NCBI GenBank assembly: GCA_910588425.1
Contig: CAJUPM010000001.1
Span: 110,151-174,150, forward strand
DNA from: an uncultured Christensenellaceae bacterium
Lineage (GTDB): Bacteria; Bacillota; Clostridia; Christensenellales; Christensenellaceae
Length of the DNA stretch: 64,000 nucleotides
Reading direction: 5' to 3'
Shown: positions 16,530 to 23,816 of the stretch, one piece after another
Numbering within the stretch: the stretch's first letter is position 1
Layout: each line of letters begins with the position of its first letter
Position numbers and translations under genes: made by a program
Notes under the pieces: generated by a model
The model's input: only the letters and a program-made list of their open reading frames with translations
What the model was told of the DNA's origin: nothing
Databases searched by the model: none

Positions 16530-16795
16530 AGCGGGTCGTAGTCGATTTGGAAATATGCACGCGCTGCGGCAAGTGTGTGCAGAGATGCTCATTTGGGGCG
16601 CTGCGCATGGGGCAGGATGGGCTGCTCCACGCGCCCGGGAAGTGCATAGAGGAGTGCGGGATTTGCAGGCTGGTTTGCCCGGAAAACGCGATCGCATATG
16701 CCGAGGTTTCCTGCAGCGGCTGCCAGGGCGGGAACTGCGAAAAATGCGGCCGGAAGGGTGGCTGTCAGGGGTGCAAGGCCTGCGGCGGCAAATAG
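16526..16795 (+). CDS. small ferredoxin-type [4Fe-4S] protein
   Basis: 89 aa with 16 cysteines. The first cluster motif is CTRCGKCVQRC, the second begins at CGICRLVCP; together they make a 2[4Fe-4S] ferredoxin fold within residues 1-58. An unusual Cys/Gly-rich tail follows (CSGCQGGNCEKCGRKGGCQGC) that could bind a further metal or cluster. It overlaps the FAD-protein gene by 4 bp and precedes the ParA-like ATPase by 37 nt. It probably passes electrons to or from the flavoprotein. Confidence 0.85.
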   Translation: MKRVVVDLEICTRCGKCVQRCSFGALRMGQDGLLHAPGKCIEECGICRLVCPENAIAYAEVSCSGCQGGNCEKCGRKGGCQGCKACGGK

Positions 16796-16832
16796 ACGGG
16801 CACAGAGAAAAAGCTGGAAAGGCGGAGAAGAG

Positions 16833-17516
16833 ATGCAATTTGCGAAATATACGGTGTTGGCAGGAAACTACGGCAGCGGGAAAACCGAGATTTCCCTGAA
16901 TCTGGCGGTGCGGGCGGCAAAGGAGGGCAAGCGCACCATGCTGGTGGATCTGGATATCGTCAACCCGTTTTTCCGCTCCTCCGAGCATGAGGAGTATTTG
17001 AAAAGCCTGGGCATTTTGGTGGTCAAGCCCAATTTTGCCAATACGACGGTGGACATCCCATCGCTGCCGGCGGAGATCTATTCGGCCTTTGACCGGCCGC
17101 TGGATGCAGTTATTTTCGACGTGGGCGGCGACCCGGTGGGTGCGTCGGCGCTGGGCATTTTGCAGGATAAGTTCCGGCAGAACATGGCGCAGACCGAGTT
17201 CTTATATGTGGTAAACGGCGCACGGCCGCTTCAGGAGACGCCGGAGGCTGTGCTGGAGATGATGCGGCAGATCGAGCGCAACAGCCGGCTGGGCGTATCG
17301 GCGTTTATCAACAACACCAATCTCGCCCGGCAGACGGATTTGGCGATCATTGAGCGGGGCGAGGAGCTGGTGGCGGCGCTCTGTGCCCAGACTGGCCTGC
17401 CCAAAAAGTGCACGGCGGTTTTGGAGGAGCTGGCAGAGAAGGTGCAGGCAGAAGGGGAAATTTTGCCGCTGCATCTGTATATGCGCCCGGCCTGGCTGGA
17501 CGAGAACGGCCAGTAG
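16833..17516 (+). CDS. ParA/MinD-like P-loop ATPase
   Basis: 227 aa. Walker A GNYGSGKTE (residues 11-19, a GxxGxGKT variant), then the deviant-Walker-type strand MLVDLDIVNPFFRS and a nucleotide-binding FDVGGDPVGA. This places it in the CobQ/CobB/MinD/ParA group. The start at ATG 16833 has GGAG about 7 nt upstream; the longer frame from 16698 would overlap the ferredoxin gene. In clostridia proteins of this type are often found beside 2-oxoacid oxidoreductase (KOR) genes, as here (korD begins 117 nt later). Whether it helps cluster assembly or regulates the enzyme is unknown. Confidence 0.8.
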   Translation: MQFAKYTVLAGNYGSGKTEISLNLAVRAAKEGKRTMLVDLDIVNPFFRSSEHEEYLKSLGILVVKPNFANTTVDIPSLPAEIYSAFDRPLDAVIFDVGGDPVGASALGILQDKFRQNMAQTEFLYVVNGARPLQETPEAVLEMMRQIERNSRLGVSAFINNTNLARQTDLAIIERGEELVAALCAQTGLPKKCTAVLEELAEKVQAEGEILPLHLYMRPAWLDENGQ

Positions 17517-17563
17517 CAGGGCGGCTTTAGCAAAAATTGCTTTCCTGCAAACGAGAAAAAGAA

Positions 17564-17592
17564 TTGTATATTTTGGCGAAACGTGCTATTCT
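17564..17592 (+). promoter_or_regulatory. candidate promoter of korDABC
   Basis: -35 TTGTAT (17564-17569), 17-nt spacer, -10 TATTCT (17587-17592), 41 nt before korD. AAGGGGG lies just before the korD ATG. Confidence 0.5.
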
Positions 17593-17632
17593 TTAAAATA
17601 ATCCATTTTTATTTTGGCAAGGGGGTAAGGAT

Positions 17633-17839
17633 ATGGCAAAGCTGACCATCCGGGAAGATATCTGCAAAGGCTGCGGCCTGTGCATCGAGGTATGCCCTAA
17701 GAAGATTTTGGCTCTGCATAAGGAAAAAATCAATATGAAGGGGTATCATCCCATTACGCTGACAGACGAGGCGGCGTGCATTGGCTGCGCTTCCTGCGCG
17801 CGCATGTGCCCGGACTGCGTTTTTACGGTTGAAAAATAA
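17633..17839 (+). CDS. korD: 2-oxoacid:ferredoxin oxidoreductase, delta (ferredoxin) subunit
   Basis: 68 aa with two classical cluster motifs, C-K-G-C-G-L-C-x3-CP near residue 14 and CIGCASCARMCP near residue 47, for two [4Fe-4S] clusters. It carries electrons released by the korAB-type thiamine enzyme. It starts the four-gene korDABC unit; the alpha subunit follows 38 nt later. The exact substrate (2-oxoglutarate, branched-chain 2-oxoacids) cannot be read from this subunit. Confidence 0.9.
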   Translation: MAKLTIREDICKGCGLCIEVCPKKILALHKEKINMKGYHPITLTDEAACIGCASCARMCPDCVFTVEK

Positions 17840-17877
17840 TTTGCGGGTTGGAAAAACCGCGGAAAGGTTTATAAACT

Positions 17878-18942
17878 ATGGCAAAAAAACTCATGAAAGG
17901 CAATGAAGCCATTGCAGAAGCGGCAATCGCCGCCGGCTGCCGGCACTTCTTCGGGTATCCCATCACGCCTTCGACGCAGATCCCCGAATATATGAGCAAG
18001 CGCATGCCGCAGGTTGGCGGGTGCTTTTTGCAGGCGGAAAGCGAAATTGCGGCGATCAACATGGTCTATGGTGCGGCGGGCGCCGGTGCGAGAGCCATGA
18101 CGGCCTCTTCCAGCCCGGGCGTCAGCCTCAAGCAGGAGGGCATCAGCTATATCGCGTGCGCCGAGCTGCCCTGCGTGATCGTCAATATCGTGCGCTCGGG
18201 CCCGGGCCTTGGCGGCATTCAGGCTTCCCAGGGCGATTACTTCCAGGCCACCAAGGGCGGCGGCCACGGGGATTACCGCATGGTCGTTCTGGCGCCTTCC
18301 TCGGTTCAGGAAGCGGCGGATATGGTTATGGATGGCTTCGATATTGCGGATCAGTACCGCATTCCCGTCATGATTCTGGGCGACGGCATGATCGGCCAGA
18401 TGATGGAGCCTGTGGAATTTAAGGCGAGAACGGGCCGCAACCTCCCGGAGAAGACCTGGGCGGCGACCGGCTGGGATGGCAAGAGCAGAGACCGGGCTAT
18501 CATCAACTCCCTCTATATCGAGCCGGAAGTGATGAAAACCGTGCAGGAGCGCCTGGCAGAGCGCTATGCCGAGATCGCGAAAAATGAGACGCAGGTTGAA
18601 GAATACAGAATGGAAGACGCGGAATACTGCATCGCCGCTTACGGCACGACGGCCCGCATCGCCAAGAGCATGATCGGAAAAGCGCGGGATATGGGCATCA
18701 AAGTCGGCCTGATCCGCCCCAAGACGGTCTGGCCTTTCCCCTCGGAAGCTTATGCCAAGGCCGCAGACAAAGTCAAGGCGTTTTTGGGCTTTGAGATGAG
18801 CATGGGCCAGATGGTGGAAGATGTCCGCCTGGCTGTCGCGGGCAAGAAACCGGTCTATTTCCACGGGACGCTGGGCGGCTTTGTCCCCACGCCTGCCGAA
18901 ATGCTGGAAGAGCTTTTGAAAGTCAAGGAGGCGAGCAAATAA
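17878..18942 (+). CDS. korA: 2-oxoacid:ferredoxin oxidoreductase, alpha subunit (KorA/VorB type)
   Basis: 354 aa. The N-terminus (KGNEAIAEAAIAAGCRHFFGYPITPSTQIPEYM) is the typical start of the alpha chain, with the GYPITPST substrate/TPP-contact segment and EAE-type QAESEIAAINMVYGA. The C-terminal third is the swivel-like domain. The alpha and beta chains together oxidatively decarboxylate a 2-oxoacid to the acyl-CoA, reducing ferredoxin. It overlaps korB by one base (TAATG). Databases often label clostridial versions VorB (3-methyl-2-oxobutanoate). I keep the kor name as a family label, not as proof of substrate. Confidence 0.92.
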   Translation: MAKKLMKGNEAIAEAAIAAGCRHFFGYPITPSTQIPEYMSKRMPQVGGCFLQAESEIAAINMVYGAAGAGARAMTASSSPGVSLKQEGISYIACAELPCVIVNIVRSGPGLGGIQASQGDYFQATKGGGHGDYRMVVLAPSSVQEAADMVMDGFDIADQYRIPVMILGDGMIGQMMEPVEFKARTGRNLPEKTWAATGWDGKSRDRAIINSLYIEPEVMKTVQERLAERYAEIAKNETQVEEYRMEDAEYCIAAYGTTARIAKSMIGKARDMGIKVGLIRPKTVWPFPSEAYAKAADKVKAFLGFEMSMGQMVEDVRLAVAGKKPVYFHGTLGGFVPTPAEMLEELLKVKEASK

Positions 18943-19679
18943 TGGCAACAGTATTTGAAAAGACAAAAATGCTGACAGACGCGCCGCTGCACTATTGCCC
19001 GGGCTGCACGCACGGCATTGTGCACCGCCTGGTTGCGGAGTGCATCGAGGAGCTGGGCATGGAGAAAGAGGCCATTGGCGTCGCCCCGGTCGGATGCTCG
19101 GTTTACGCATATAACTATTTCAACTGCGATATGATGGAAGCGGCGCATGGCCGCGCGCCGGCTGTGGCCACGGGCATCAAGCGCGTGCATCCGGATAAGC
19201 TGGTTTTCACCTACCAGGGCGACGGCGATTTGGCCTCCATCGGCGCGGCAGAGATCATCAGCGCGGCAGGCCGCGGCGAGAAGATCACCACGATCTTCAT
19301 CAACAACGCCATTTACGGCATGACGGGCGGCCAGATGGCTCCCACGACGCTGGTTGGCCAGGTTACGACGACTTCGCCCTACGGCCGCCAGAAGGAGCAC
19401 TGCGGCGAGCCGCTGCGCATGAGCGAGATGCTGGCGACCATCAACGGCGCGGCATATATCGAGCGCGTTTCCCTGCACGATGTTCCGAATATCGTCAAGG
19501 CGAAAAAGGCCATCAAGAAGGCGTTTCAGTGCCAGATCGAGGGCAAAGGCTTCGCTCTGGTTGAAGTCCTCTCCACCTGCCCGACCAACTGGGGCATGAC
19601 GCCCGTCGCGGCGCAGAAGTGGCTGGTGGAAAATATGATTCCGTATTATCCGCTCGGGGTCAAAAAGGAGGTAGAGTAG
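18942..19679 (+). CDS. korB: 2-oxoacid:ferredoxin oxidoreductase, beta (TPP-binding) subunit
   Basis: 245 aa. CPGCTHG near the start provides part of the cofactor site. The thiamine diphosphate motif runs from YQGDGDLASIGAAE to FINNAIYGMTGGQMAPT (GDG...NN pattern, about residues 89-130). There is no iron-sulphur insert of its own, consistent with a separate korD. Overlapping start with korA and a 1-nt gap to korC show a tight operon. Confidence 0.93.
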   Translation: MATVFEKTKMLTDAPLHYCPGCTHGIVHRLVAECIEELGMEKEAIGVAPVGCSVYAYNYFNCDMMEAAHGRAPAVATGIKRVHPDKLVFTYQGDGDLASIGAAEIISAAGRGEKITTIFINNAIYGMTGGQMAPTTLVGQVTTTSPYGRQKEHCGEPLRMSEMLATINGAAYIERVSLHDVPNIVKAKKAIKKAFQCQIEGKGFALVEVLSTCPTNWGMTPVAAQKWLVENMIPYYPLGVKKEVE

Positions 19680-19680
19680 T

Positions 19681-20217
19681 ATGACGCATCAGATCATCAG
19701 CGCTGGCTTTGGCGGCCAGGGTGTGCTGCTGCTGGGCCAGCTTGTGGCCTATGCAGGCATGGCGGAAGGAAAGAATATCTCCTGGCTCCCTTCCTATGGA
19801 CCGGAAATGCGCGGCGGCACGGCAAACTGCTGTGTTGTCGTCTCGGATGAAGAGGTGGGCAGCCCGGTTGTCGTGGAGGCAGACAGCGTTGTCGTCATGA
19901 ACCGGCCTTCCCTGGAGAAATACGAGAAGAACGTTGCGCCTGGCGGCAAGCTCTTTATCAACAGTTCCTTGGTCAAGGACGAGCCGACGCGCACAGATAT
20001 TGAGGTTTACCGCGTGCCGGCCAGCGAGATTGCAGACGAGTTGGGCAACGGCCGTGTGGCAAATATCGTCATGCTGGGAGCTATGCTGGAAAAGACGGGC
20101 ATCGTCAGCCCCAAAACTGCGATTGAATGCCTGGCCGCTTCCTTTGGCGAGCGCAAGGCGCATTTGATTCCCCTGAACGAGCAGGCGATTCAAAAAGGCG
20201 CAGAGGCGGTAAGATAG
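19681..20217 (+). CDS. korC: 2-oxoacid:ferredoxin oxidoreductase, gamma subunit
   Basis: 178 aa, the usual gamma-subunit size. It opens with ISAGFGGQGVLLLGQLVAYAGM (a glycine-rich nucleotide-like loop) and continues with SYGPEMRGGTANCCVVVSDEEVGSP, the hallmark of this family. The gamma chain stabilises the complex and contacts CoA. The last 67 bp, including the stop codon, are repeated 26 bp further downstream (20244-20310) as a non-functional copy. It is the last gene of korDABC; the terminator is at 20344. Confidence 0.93.
   Translation: MTHQIISAGFGGQGVLLLGQLVAYAGMAEGKNISWLPSYGPEMRGGTANCCVVVSDEEVGSPVVVEADSVVVMNRPSLEKYEKNVAPGGKLFINSSLVKDEPTRTDIEVYRVPASEIADELGNGRVANIVMLGAMLEKTGIVSPKTAIECLAASFGERKAHLIPLNEQAIQKGAEAVR
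20151..20217 (+). repeat. 67-bp direct repeat, copy 1 (3' end of korC)
   Basis: From GCGCAAGGCG to the TAG stop of korC. Copy 2 lies at 20244-20310 with the same length and five substitutions, separated by 26 bp. Confidence 0.95.
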
Positions 20218-20243
20218 CCGGGCTTGCGCGGGGAAAGTGAGTT

Positions 20244-20310
20244 GCGCAAGGCGCATTTGATTCCCCTAAGCGAGCAGGCGATTCAAAAGGGCGCGGAGAC
20301 GGTAAGATAG
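20244..20310 (+). repeat. 67-bp direct repeat, copy 2 (orphan korC tail)
   Basis: Repeats the last 22 codons of korC and the stop. Read in the matching frame it gives KAHLIPLSEQAIQKGAETVR against KAHLIPLNEQAIQKGAEAVR in korC. Three of the five substitutions are silent (CTG/CTA, AAA/AAG, GCA/GCG) and two change a residue (N to S, A to T). It has no start codon or ribosome site of its own. The rest of the 300-bp gap holds a terminator and the next promoter. Confidence 0.95.
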
Positions 20311-20343
20311 AATGAACCGTGGGCGCCGAAAGCGCCAAATAAG

Positions 20344-20377
20344 AAAGAGCTTTGCATTGCGGTGCAGAGCTCTTTTT
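20344..20377 (+). terminator. rho-independent terminator
   Basis: AAAGAGCT..TGCA - TTGCGG - TGCA.AGCTCTTTTT hairpin with T run; ends the korDABC transcript. Confidence 0.85.
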
Positions 20378-20467
20378 GATACCCGGCGGCTGCCGCAGAA
20401 AGAAAGGGGCGCAGAAGGAGAGTGGAAAGCATTTCCAAATGTTTTCAGGATGTTTGCAAAGCATAGA

Positions 20468-20496
20468 TTGAGATTTGCCCGGGAGCATTGTATAAT
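20468..20496 (+). promoter_or_regulatory. promoter of GNAT-glutaredoxin pair
   Basis: -35 TTGAGA (20468-20473), 17-nt spacer, -10 TATAAT (20491-20496); AAGGAGG just before the ATG at 20520. Confidence 0.8.
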
Positions 20497-20519
20497 AAAA
20501 CTCCAAGGAGGGCGGCAGG

Positions 20520-21059
20520 ATGATTTTGCAGACAGAGCGCCTGTATCTGCGCGAATGGCAGCAGGAAGATTTTGCGGATTTGGCCGGGATGCTTCAGGAT
20601 CCGCGGGTGATGTATGCCTATGAGCACGATTTTTCGGATGCGGATGTGCAGGAATGGATGGAGCGGCAGTGGCGGCGCTATCAGGAACATGGTTTTGGGC
20701 TTTGGGCGATGGTGGAAAAGCAGAGCGGGGAGATTGTTGGGCAGGCCGGGCTGACGATACAGCACTGCGAGGGCCAGGATGTTTTGGAAATTGGCTATCA
20801 CCTGAAACGAGCGCACTGGAAAAAGGGCTATGCGGCAGAAGCGGCAAAAGGCTGTATGCAGTATGCCTTTGCGGTCTTGGATGCGCCGGCCGTTTACAGC
20901 ATCATTAAGAGTGACAACCTGGCTTCGCAGAAAGTGGCGGAGCGCATGGGCATGAAAAAACAGAAGGAATTTTGGACTACTTATTATGTGGGCCCCATGC
21001 TGCATTTTCTTTACGGCAGGGAGAACCCAAATAGGCAAAAGGAGGAGGCAGGGAAATGA
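20520..21059 (+). CDS. RimJ/RimL-type GNAT N-acetyltransferase
   Basis: 179 aa. The N-terminus TERLYLREWQQEDF is the standard opening of RimJ/RimL-like acetyltransferases (acetyltransf_3). The central GYHLKRAHWKKGYAAEAAKG carries the acetyl-CoA loop (x-x-G-x-A) at about residues 93-110, and SDNLASQKVAERMGM matches motif B. It would acetylate a protein N-terminus or a small amine; the substrate is unknown. Its stop overlaps the ATG of the glutaredoxin-like gene (ATGA). Confidence 0.88.
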   Translation: MILQTERLYLREWQQEDFADLAGMLQDPRVMYAYEHDFSDADVQEWMERQWRRYQEHGFGLWAMVEKQSGEIVGQAGLTIQHCEGQDVLEIGYHLKRAHWKKGYAAEAAKGCMQYAFAVLDAPAVYSIIKSDNLASQKVAERMGMKKQKEFWTTYYVGPMLHFLYGRENPNRQKEEAGK

Positions 21060-21307
21060 TTCGCGTTTACGGGATGGAAATTTGCCCGGATTGCCTGGAG
21101 GCAAAAGAACAGCTGCTGCTCGCGGGCGTCGATTTTGAATTTTTGGATTTTGCGGATTCCACGGCAAATCTCAAAGAATTTTTGAAACTGCGGGAGGGAA
21201 ATCCGCTGTTCGATGAGGCGCGCCGGCAGGGGAATATCGGCATTCCCTGCTTTGTGCTGCCATCCGGCGAGGCAACGCTTCAGATCTCGGATATTTTGCA
21301 GGCATAA
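21056..21307 (+). CDS. glutaredoxin-like / thioredoxin-fold protein
   Basis: 83 aa. A thioredoxin fold with a CPDC redox pair at residues 10-13 after a beta strand (IRVYGMEICPDC), then a cis-Pro in GIPCFVLPSG. The family acts in thiol-disulphide exchange; a specific reductant is not evident. Translationally coupled to the preceding acetyltransferase by a 4-bp overlap. The terminator at 21321 follows. Confidence 0.85.
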   Translation: MIRVYGMEICPDCLEAKEQLLLAGVDFEFLDFADSTANLKEFLKLREGNPLFDEARRQGNIGIPCFVLPSGEATLQISDILQA

Positions 21308-21320
21308 GGCGTGCGCAAAC

Positions 21321-21361
21321 AAAAGAGCGGGCAGAACATTCAAGCTTCTGCCCGCTCTTTG
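21321..21361. terminator. bidirectional terminator between convergent genes
   Basis: GAGCGGGCAGAA - CATTCAAGC - TTCTGCCCGCTC stem (12 bp) with A run on one side and T run on the other. It serves the glutaredoxin-like gene (plus) and the PHP phosphatase gene (minus). Confidence 0.92.
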
Positions 21362-21363
21362 CA

Positions 21364-22155
21364 TTAAATTTTATGGAAAGTCGGCTTTCTATCCTGAAAC
21401 GTGCAGAGATAGCGGAAGCCCATCTCCCTAAGCGCCTCCGTCCCTTCGCGGATGCGCCAGCTCACTTCTCCCGGCCGGTGCCCATCCGAGCCGGTAGTGA
21501 TGATCTCGCCGCCCAGCTCCAGATAGCGCTTCAAAATGCCCCGGGTGGGCGTGCCAATATCCCCGGTAACCTTCGCGGCGCTGGTGTTGAGTTCCAGCCC
21601 CTTGCCGTTTTGGATGATGGTTTTCAAAATGGCGTCGAACAGATCCGGGAAAAGCTCGTATTCAAAGGGGAGCTTTTGGAAATTGCCGCAGTATTTGCAG
21701 CAATAGCCGATATGGCCGACGATATCGTAGTTCGTGAAATGGCTCAGCGTTTTGAGCATGGCCTGCAGATAGCGCTCATAGGCCTCGTGCACGGTTTTAT
21801 CCCGGTAAAAATCCGGCAGATAGAGATCGACGCCGTCTACAAAATGCTGCGAGGCGATGACGAAATCGAACGCATGATGGGATAAAAATTTTTCATAGAT
21901 CGGGATGGCATCGTAGTTCACGCTGAGTTCGATGCCTTTCCTGACGGGGATGGGAGAGCCTTTTTTGACGAACTTTTCCCACTCGCGGTCGTATCGAGCC
22001 ATATCGATGCTGCAAAAATCGCCGTTGCCTTCGTCGTGATCCGTTACGGCGATTTCCTCCATGCCCATGGCCTGCGCCTGGGCGGCGATGTTTTCAAAAC
22101 TCTGCCCCGGATCAGCATCCGGAGAGAGGAAAGAGTGCAAATGGTAATCGAACAT
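21364..22155 (-). CDS. PHP-domain histidinol-phosphatase-type phosphoesterase (HisJ/HisK-like)
   Basis: 263 aa. The PHP metal-binding motifs are evident: DYHLHS at residues 3-8, TDHDE near 38, then a downstream H (ASQHFVDG), GHIGYC and GSDGHRP near the end. Family members dephosphorylate histidinol phosphate in histidine synthesis, but stand-alone copies outside his operons may have other phosphate substrates. No other his gene is in the window. It points towards the GNAT/glutaredoxin pair and shares their terminator. Confidence 0.85.
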   Translation of the reverse strand: MFDYHLHSFLSPDADPGQSFENIAAQAQAMGMEEIAVTDHDEGNGDFCSIDMARYDREWEKFVKKGSPIPVRKGIELSVNYDAIPIYEKFLSHHAFDFVIASQHFVDGVDLYLPDFYRDKTVHEAYERYLQAMLKTLSHFTNYDIVGHIGYCCKYCGNFQKLPFEYELFPDLFDAILKTIIQNGKGLELNTSAAKVTGDIGTPTRGILKRYLELGGEIITTGSDGHRPGEVSWRIREGTEALREMGFRYLCTFQDRKPTFHKI

Positions 22156-22274
22156 ATGCTGCCTCCAATCGTAATTTCCGCGGTTATTTTACCATGAACG
22201 GCCGCCCCAGGGAAGAGCATGAGGCAAAGTTTTCGCAAAATTCACAGGTTTTCCCGGAATCTTCCAGGGATAAA

Positions 22275-22303
22275 TTGAATACAGGCTCATTTTGGTGTAT
22301 AAT
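22275..22303 (+). promoter_or_regulatory. promoter of queT-LOG pair
   Basis: -35 TTGAAT (22275-22280), 17-nt spacer, -10 TATAAT (22298-22303). Only 36 nt remain before the first ATG, too short for a preQ1 riboswitch, and none of its conserved bases are visible. Confidence 0.8.
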
Positions 22304-22339
22304 TGCAAATTATAATACTATAAAGAATGGATATGCTAG

Positions 22340-22840
22340 ATGATGAAAAAGGAAAAATTGATTTACCTTGCGCAAAGCGGAATTATCGCCGCGGCCTATG
22401 CCGCGCTGACCTTGCTCTTTTACCCTCTCTCCTACGGCCTTTCCCAGCTGCGGGTGAGCGAGGGGCTCTGCATCCTGCCGTATTTTACGCCGGCGGCAGT
22501 GCCAGGGCTGTTTCTCGGATGCATTGTCGCAAATATTTTCGGCGGCTTTGGACTTTTGGATATTGTCTGCGGCAGCCTGGCGACGCTGATCGCGGCCTAT
22601 GCAACATATAAAATTAAAAACAAGTGGCTCGCGCCGCTGCCCGCTGTTTTGGCAAATGCTGTCATCGTGGGCGCGGAGCTGGCATATCTAATGAATGTGC
22701 CGTTTTGGCAGGCAGCGCTGGGCGTTGGAGCAGGGCAGGCGGTCTCCTGCTATGTGATCGGTATGCCCCTGCTGTTTGCGCTGGAGAAATTGCAGCAGAA
22801 ATGGAATCTGTTTGGAACAATTAGGAGGAACTTAGTATGA
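22340..22840 (+). CDS. queT: QueT-family transporter (queuosine precursor uptake)
   Basis: 166 aa, nearly all hydrophobic with five to six membrane segments. The N-terminus (KLIYLAQSGIIAAAYAALTLLFYPLSYGLSQLRVSEGLCILPYFTP) is typical of QueT, a substrate-binding S component of an ECF-type transporter for queuosine precursors such as preQ1. Two ATGs (22340, 22343) are possible; no strong ribosome site is seen. The energy-coupling proteins are not encoded nearby. Its stop overlaps the next gene's ATG. Confidence 0.82.
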   Translation: MMKKEKLIYLAQSGIIAAAYAALTLLFYPLSYGLSQLRVSEGLCILPYFTPAAVPGLFLGCIVANIFGGFGLLDIVCGSLATLIAAYATYKIKNKWLAPLPAVLANAVIVGAELAYLMNVPFWQAALGVGAGQAVSCYVIGMPLLFALEKLQQKWNLFGTIRRNLV

Positions 22841-23448
22841 AAATCTGTGTTTACGGAGCTTCCAGCACGCAGCTGGATCCCAAATATATCGACGCGACCT
22901 ATCGCCTGGGCCAAGAGCTGGCAAAACGCGGGCATGGCCTGGTGTATGGCGGCGGCGCGCAGGGCGTCATGGGGGCGACAGCCCGGGGCGTGCGCGCGCA
23001 GGGCGGCGAGGTCGTTGGCGTAACCCCTGAGTTTTTCAATGTGGACGGCGTCGTCTTTCAGGACTGCACCGAACTGATTTTTACCAAAACCATGCGGGAA
23101 CGCAAGCAGACCATGGAAGATCGGGCGGATGCGTTCATCGTGGCCCCGGGTGGCTTTGGGACGTATGAGGAGTTTTTTGAGATTCTCACGCTCAAGCAGC
23201 TGGAACGCCATAACAAGGCCATCGCCATCTACAACGTGGACGGATGCTATGATATGCTCTTTGATTTTATCGCCCGGGCGATGAGCGAGAACTTCATCAA
23301 GGAGGCCTGCAAAAAGCTCTACCGGATTTTTGATAACCGGGATGAGATGCTGGACTATATCGAAAACTATCAGCCTGAGAAAATCGGCATCAAGAAGCTG
23401 CGGGATGTCGATGAGAGCTATACATACGATAACTACAAGGCGAAATAG
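22837..23448 (+). CDS. LOG-family protein (TIGR00730, nucleotide 5'-monophosphate phosphoribohydrolase-like)
   Basis: 203 aa. A Rossmann-like fold with GGGAQGVMGA near residue 40 and the family signature PGGFGTYEEFFE near residue 109, which binds the phosphoribose and holds the catalytic Glu. Family members hydrolyse nucleoside 5'-monophosphates to a free base and ribose 5-phosphate; the bacterial role is often unclear. AGGAGG sits about 8 nt before the ATG, which overlaps the queT stop. Confidence 0.9.
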   Translation: MKICVYGASSTQLDPKYIDATYRLGQELAKRGHGLVYGGGAQGVMGATARGVRAQGGEVVGVTPEFFNVDGVVFQDCTELIFTKTMRERKQTMEDRADAFIVAPGGFGTYEEFFEILTLKQLERHNKAIAIYNVDGCYDMLFDFIARAMSENFIKEACKKLYRIFDNRDEMLDYIENYQPEKIGIKKLRDVDESYTYDNYKAK

Positions 23449-23536
23449 CCAAAGATAGGAAAGAGCCCGGGCGGGGCGGCGCTGCTTTTGCCCCGGGCGC
23501 GGGTCTATTCGCAAAACAACGAAAGAGGAGAGAAAA

Positions 23537-23806
23537 ATGAGAGCGATTATTTCAGTATTTGGGAAAGACAGACCCGGCATCATCGCCGGCTTATCGGCCG
23601 TGCTCTACCGCCATGGCGCCAATATTTTGGATATCAGCCAGACGGTCATGCAGGGGGCGATTTTTACGATGGTCATGCTCATTGAGGTTGGCGAGGGGGA
23701 TTCCTTCTCCGGCCTGAAGGCGGATTTGGAGGAGGCCGCAGAGGGCCTTGGCATGGAACTGCACCTCCAGCGGGAAGAGATTTTCGATTCCATGCACCGC
23801 ATCTAG
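23537..23806 (+). CDS. ACT-domain protein (UPF0237 type)
   Basis: 89 aa. A single ACT domain beginning RAIISVFGKDRPGIIAGLSAVLYRHGANILDISQTVMQGAIFTMVM, a typical ligand-binding regulatory fold of the GcvR-like group. Known homologues stand directly before a PFL-family (DUF711/UPF0210) gene, as here: the next start is 11 nt away. It may sense an amino acid and regulate its partner. GAGGAG precedes the ATG. The 88-nt upstream gap contains a GC-rich hairpin (GCCCGGG...CCCCGGGC) without T run. Confidence 0.9.
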   Translation: MRAIISVFGKDRPGIIAGLSAVLYRHGANILDISQTVMQGAIFTMVMLIEVGEGDSFSGLKADLEEAAEGLGMELHLQREEIFDSMHRI

Positions 23807-23816
23807 GGGGAAGGCC

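Noticed and set aside
23449..23536. GC-rich hairpin before the ACT gene as a terminator
   Set aside because: The GCCCGGG/CCCCGGGC stem is bulged and has no T run.
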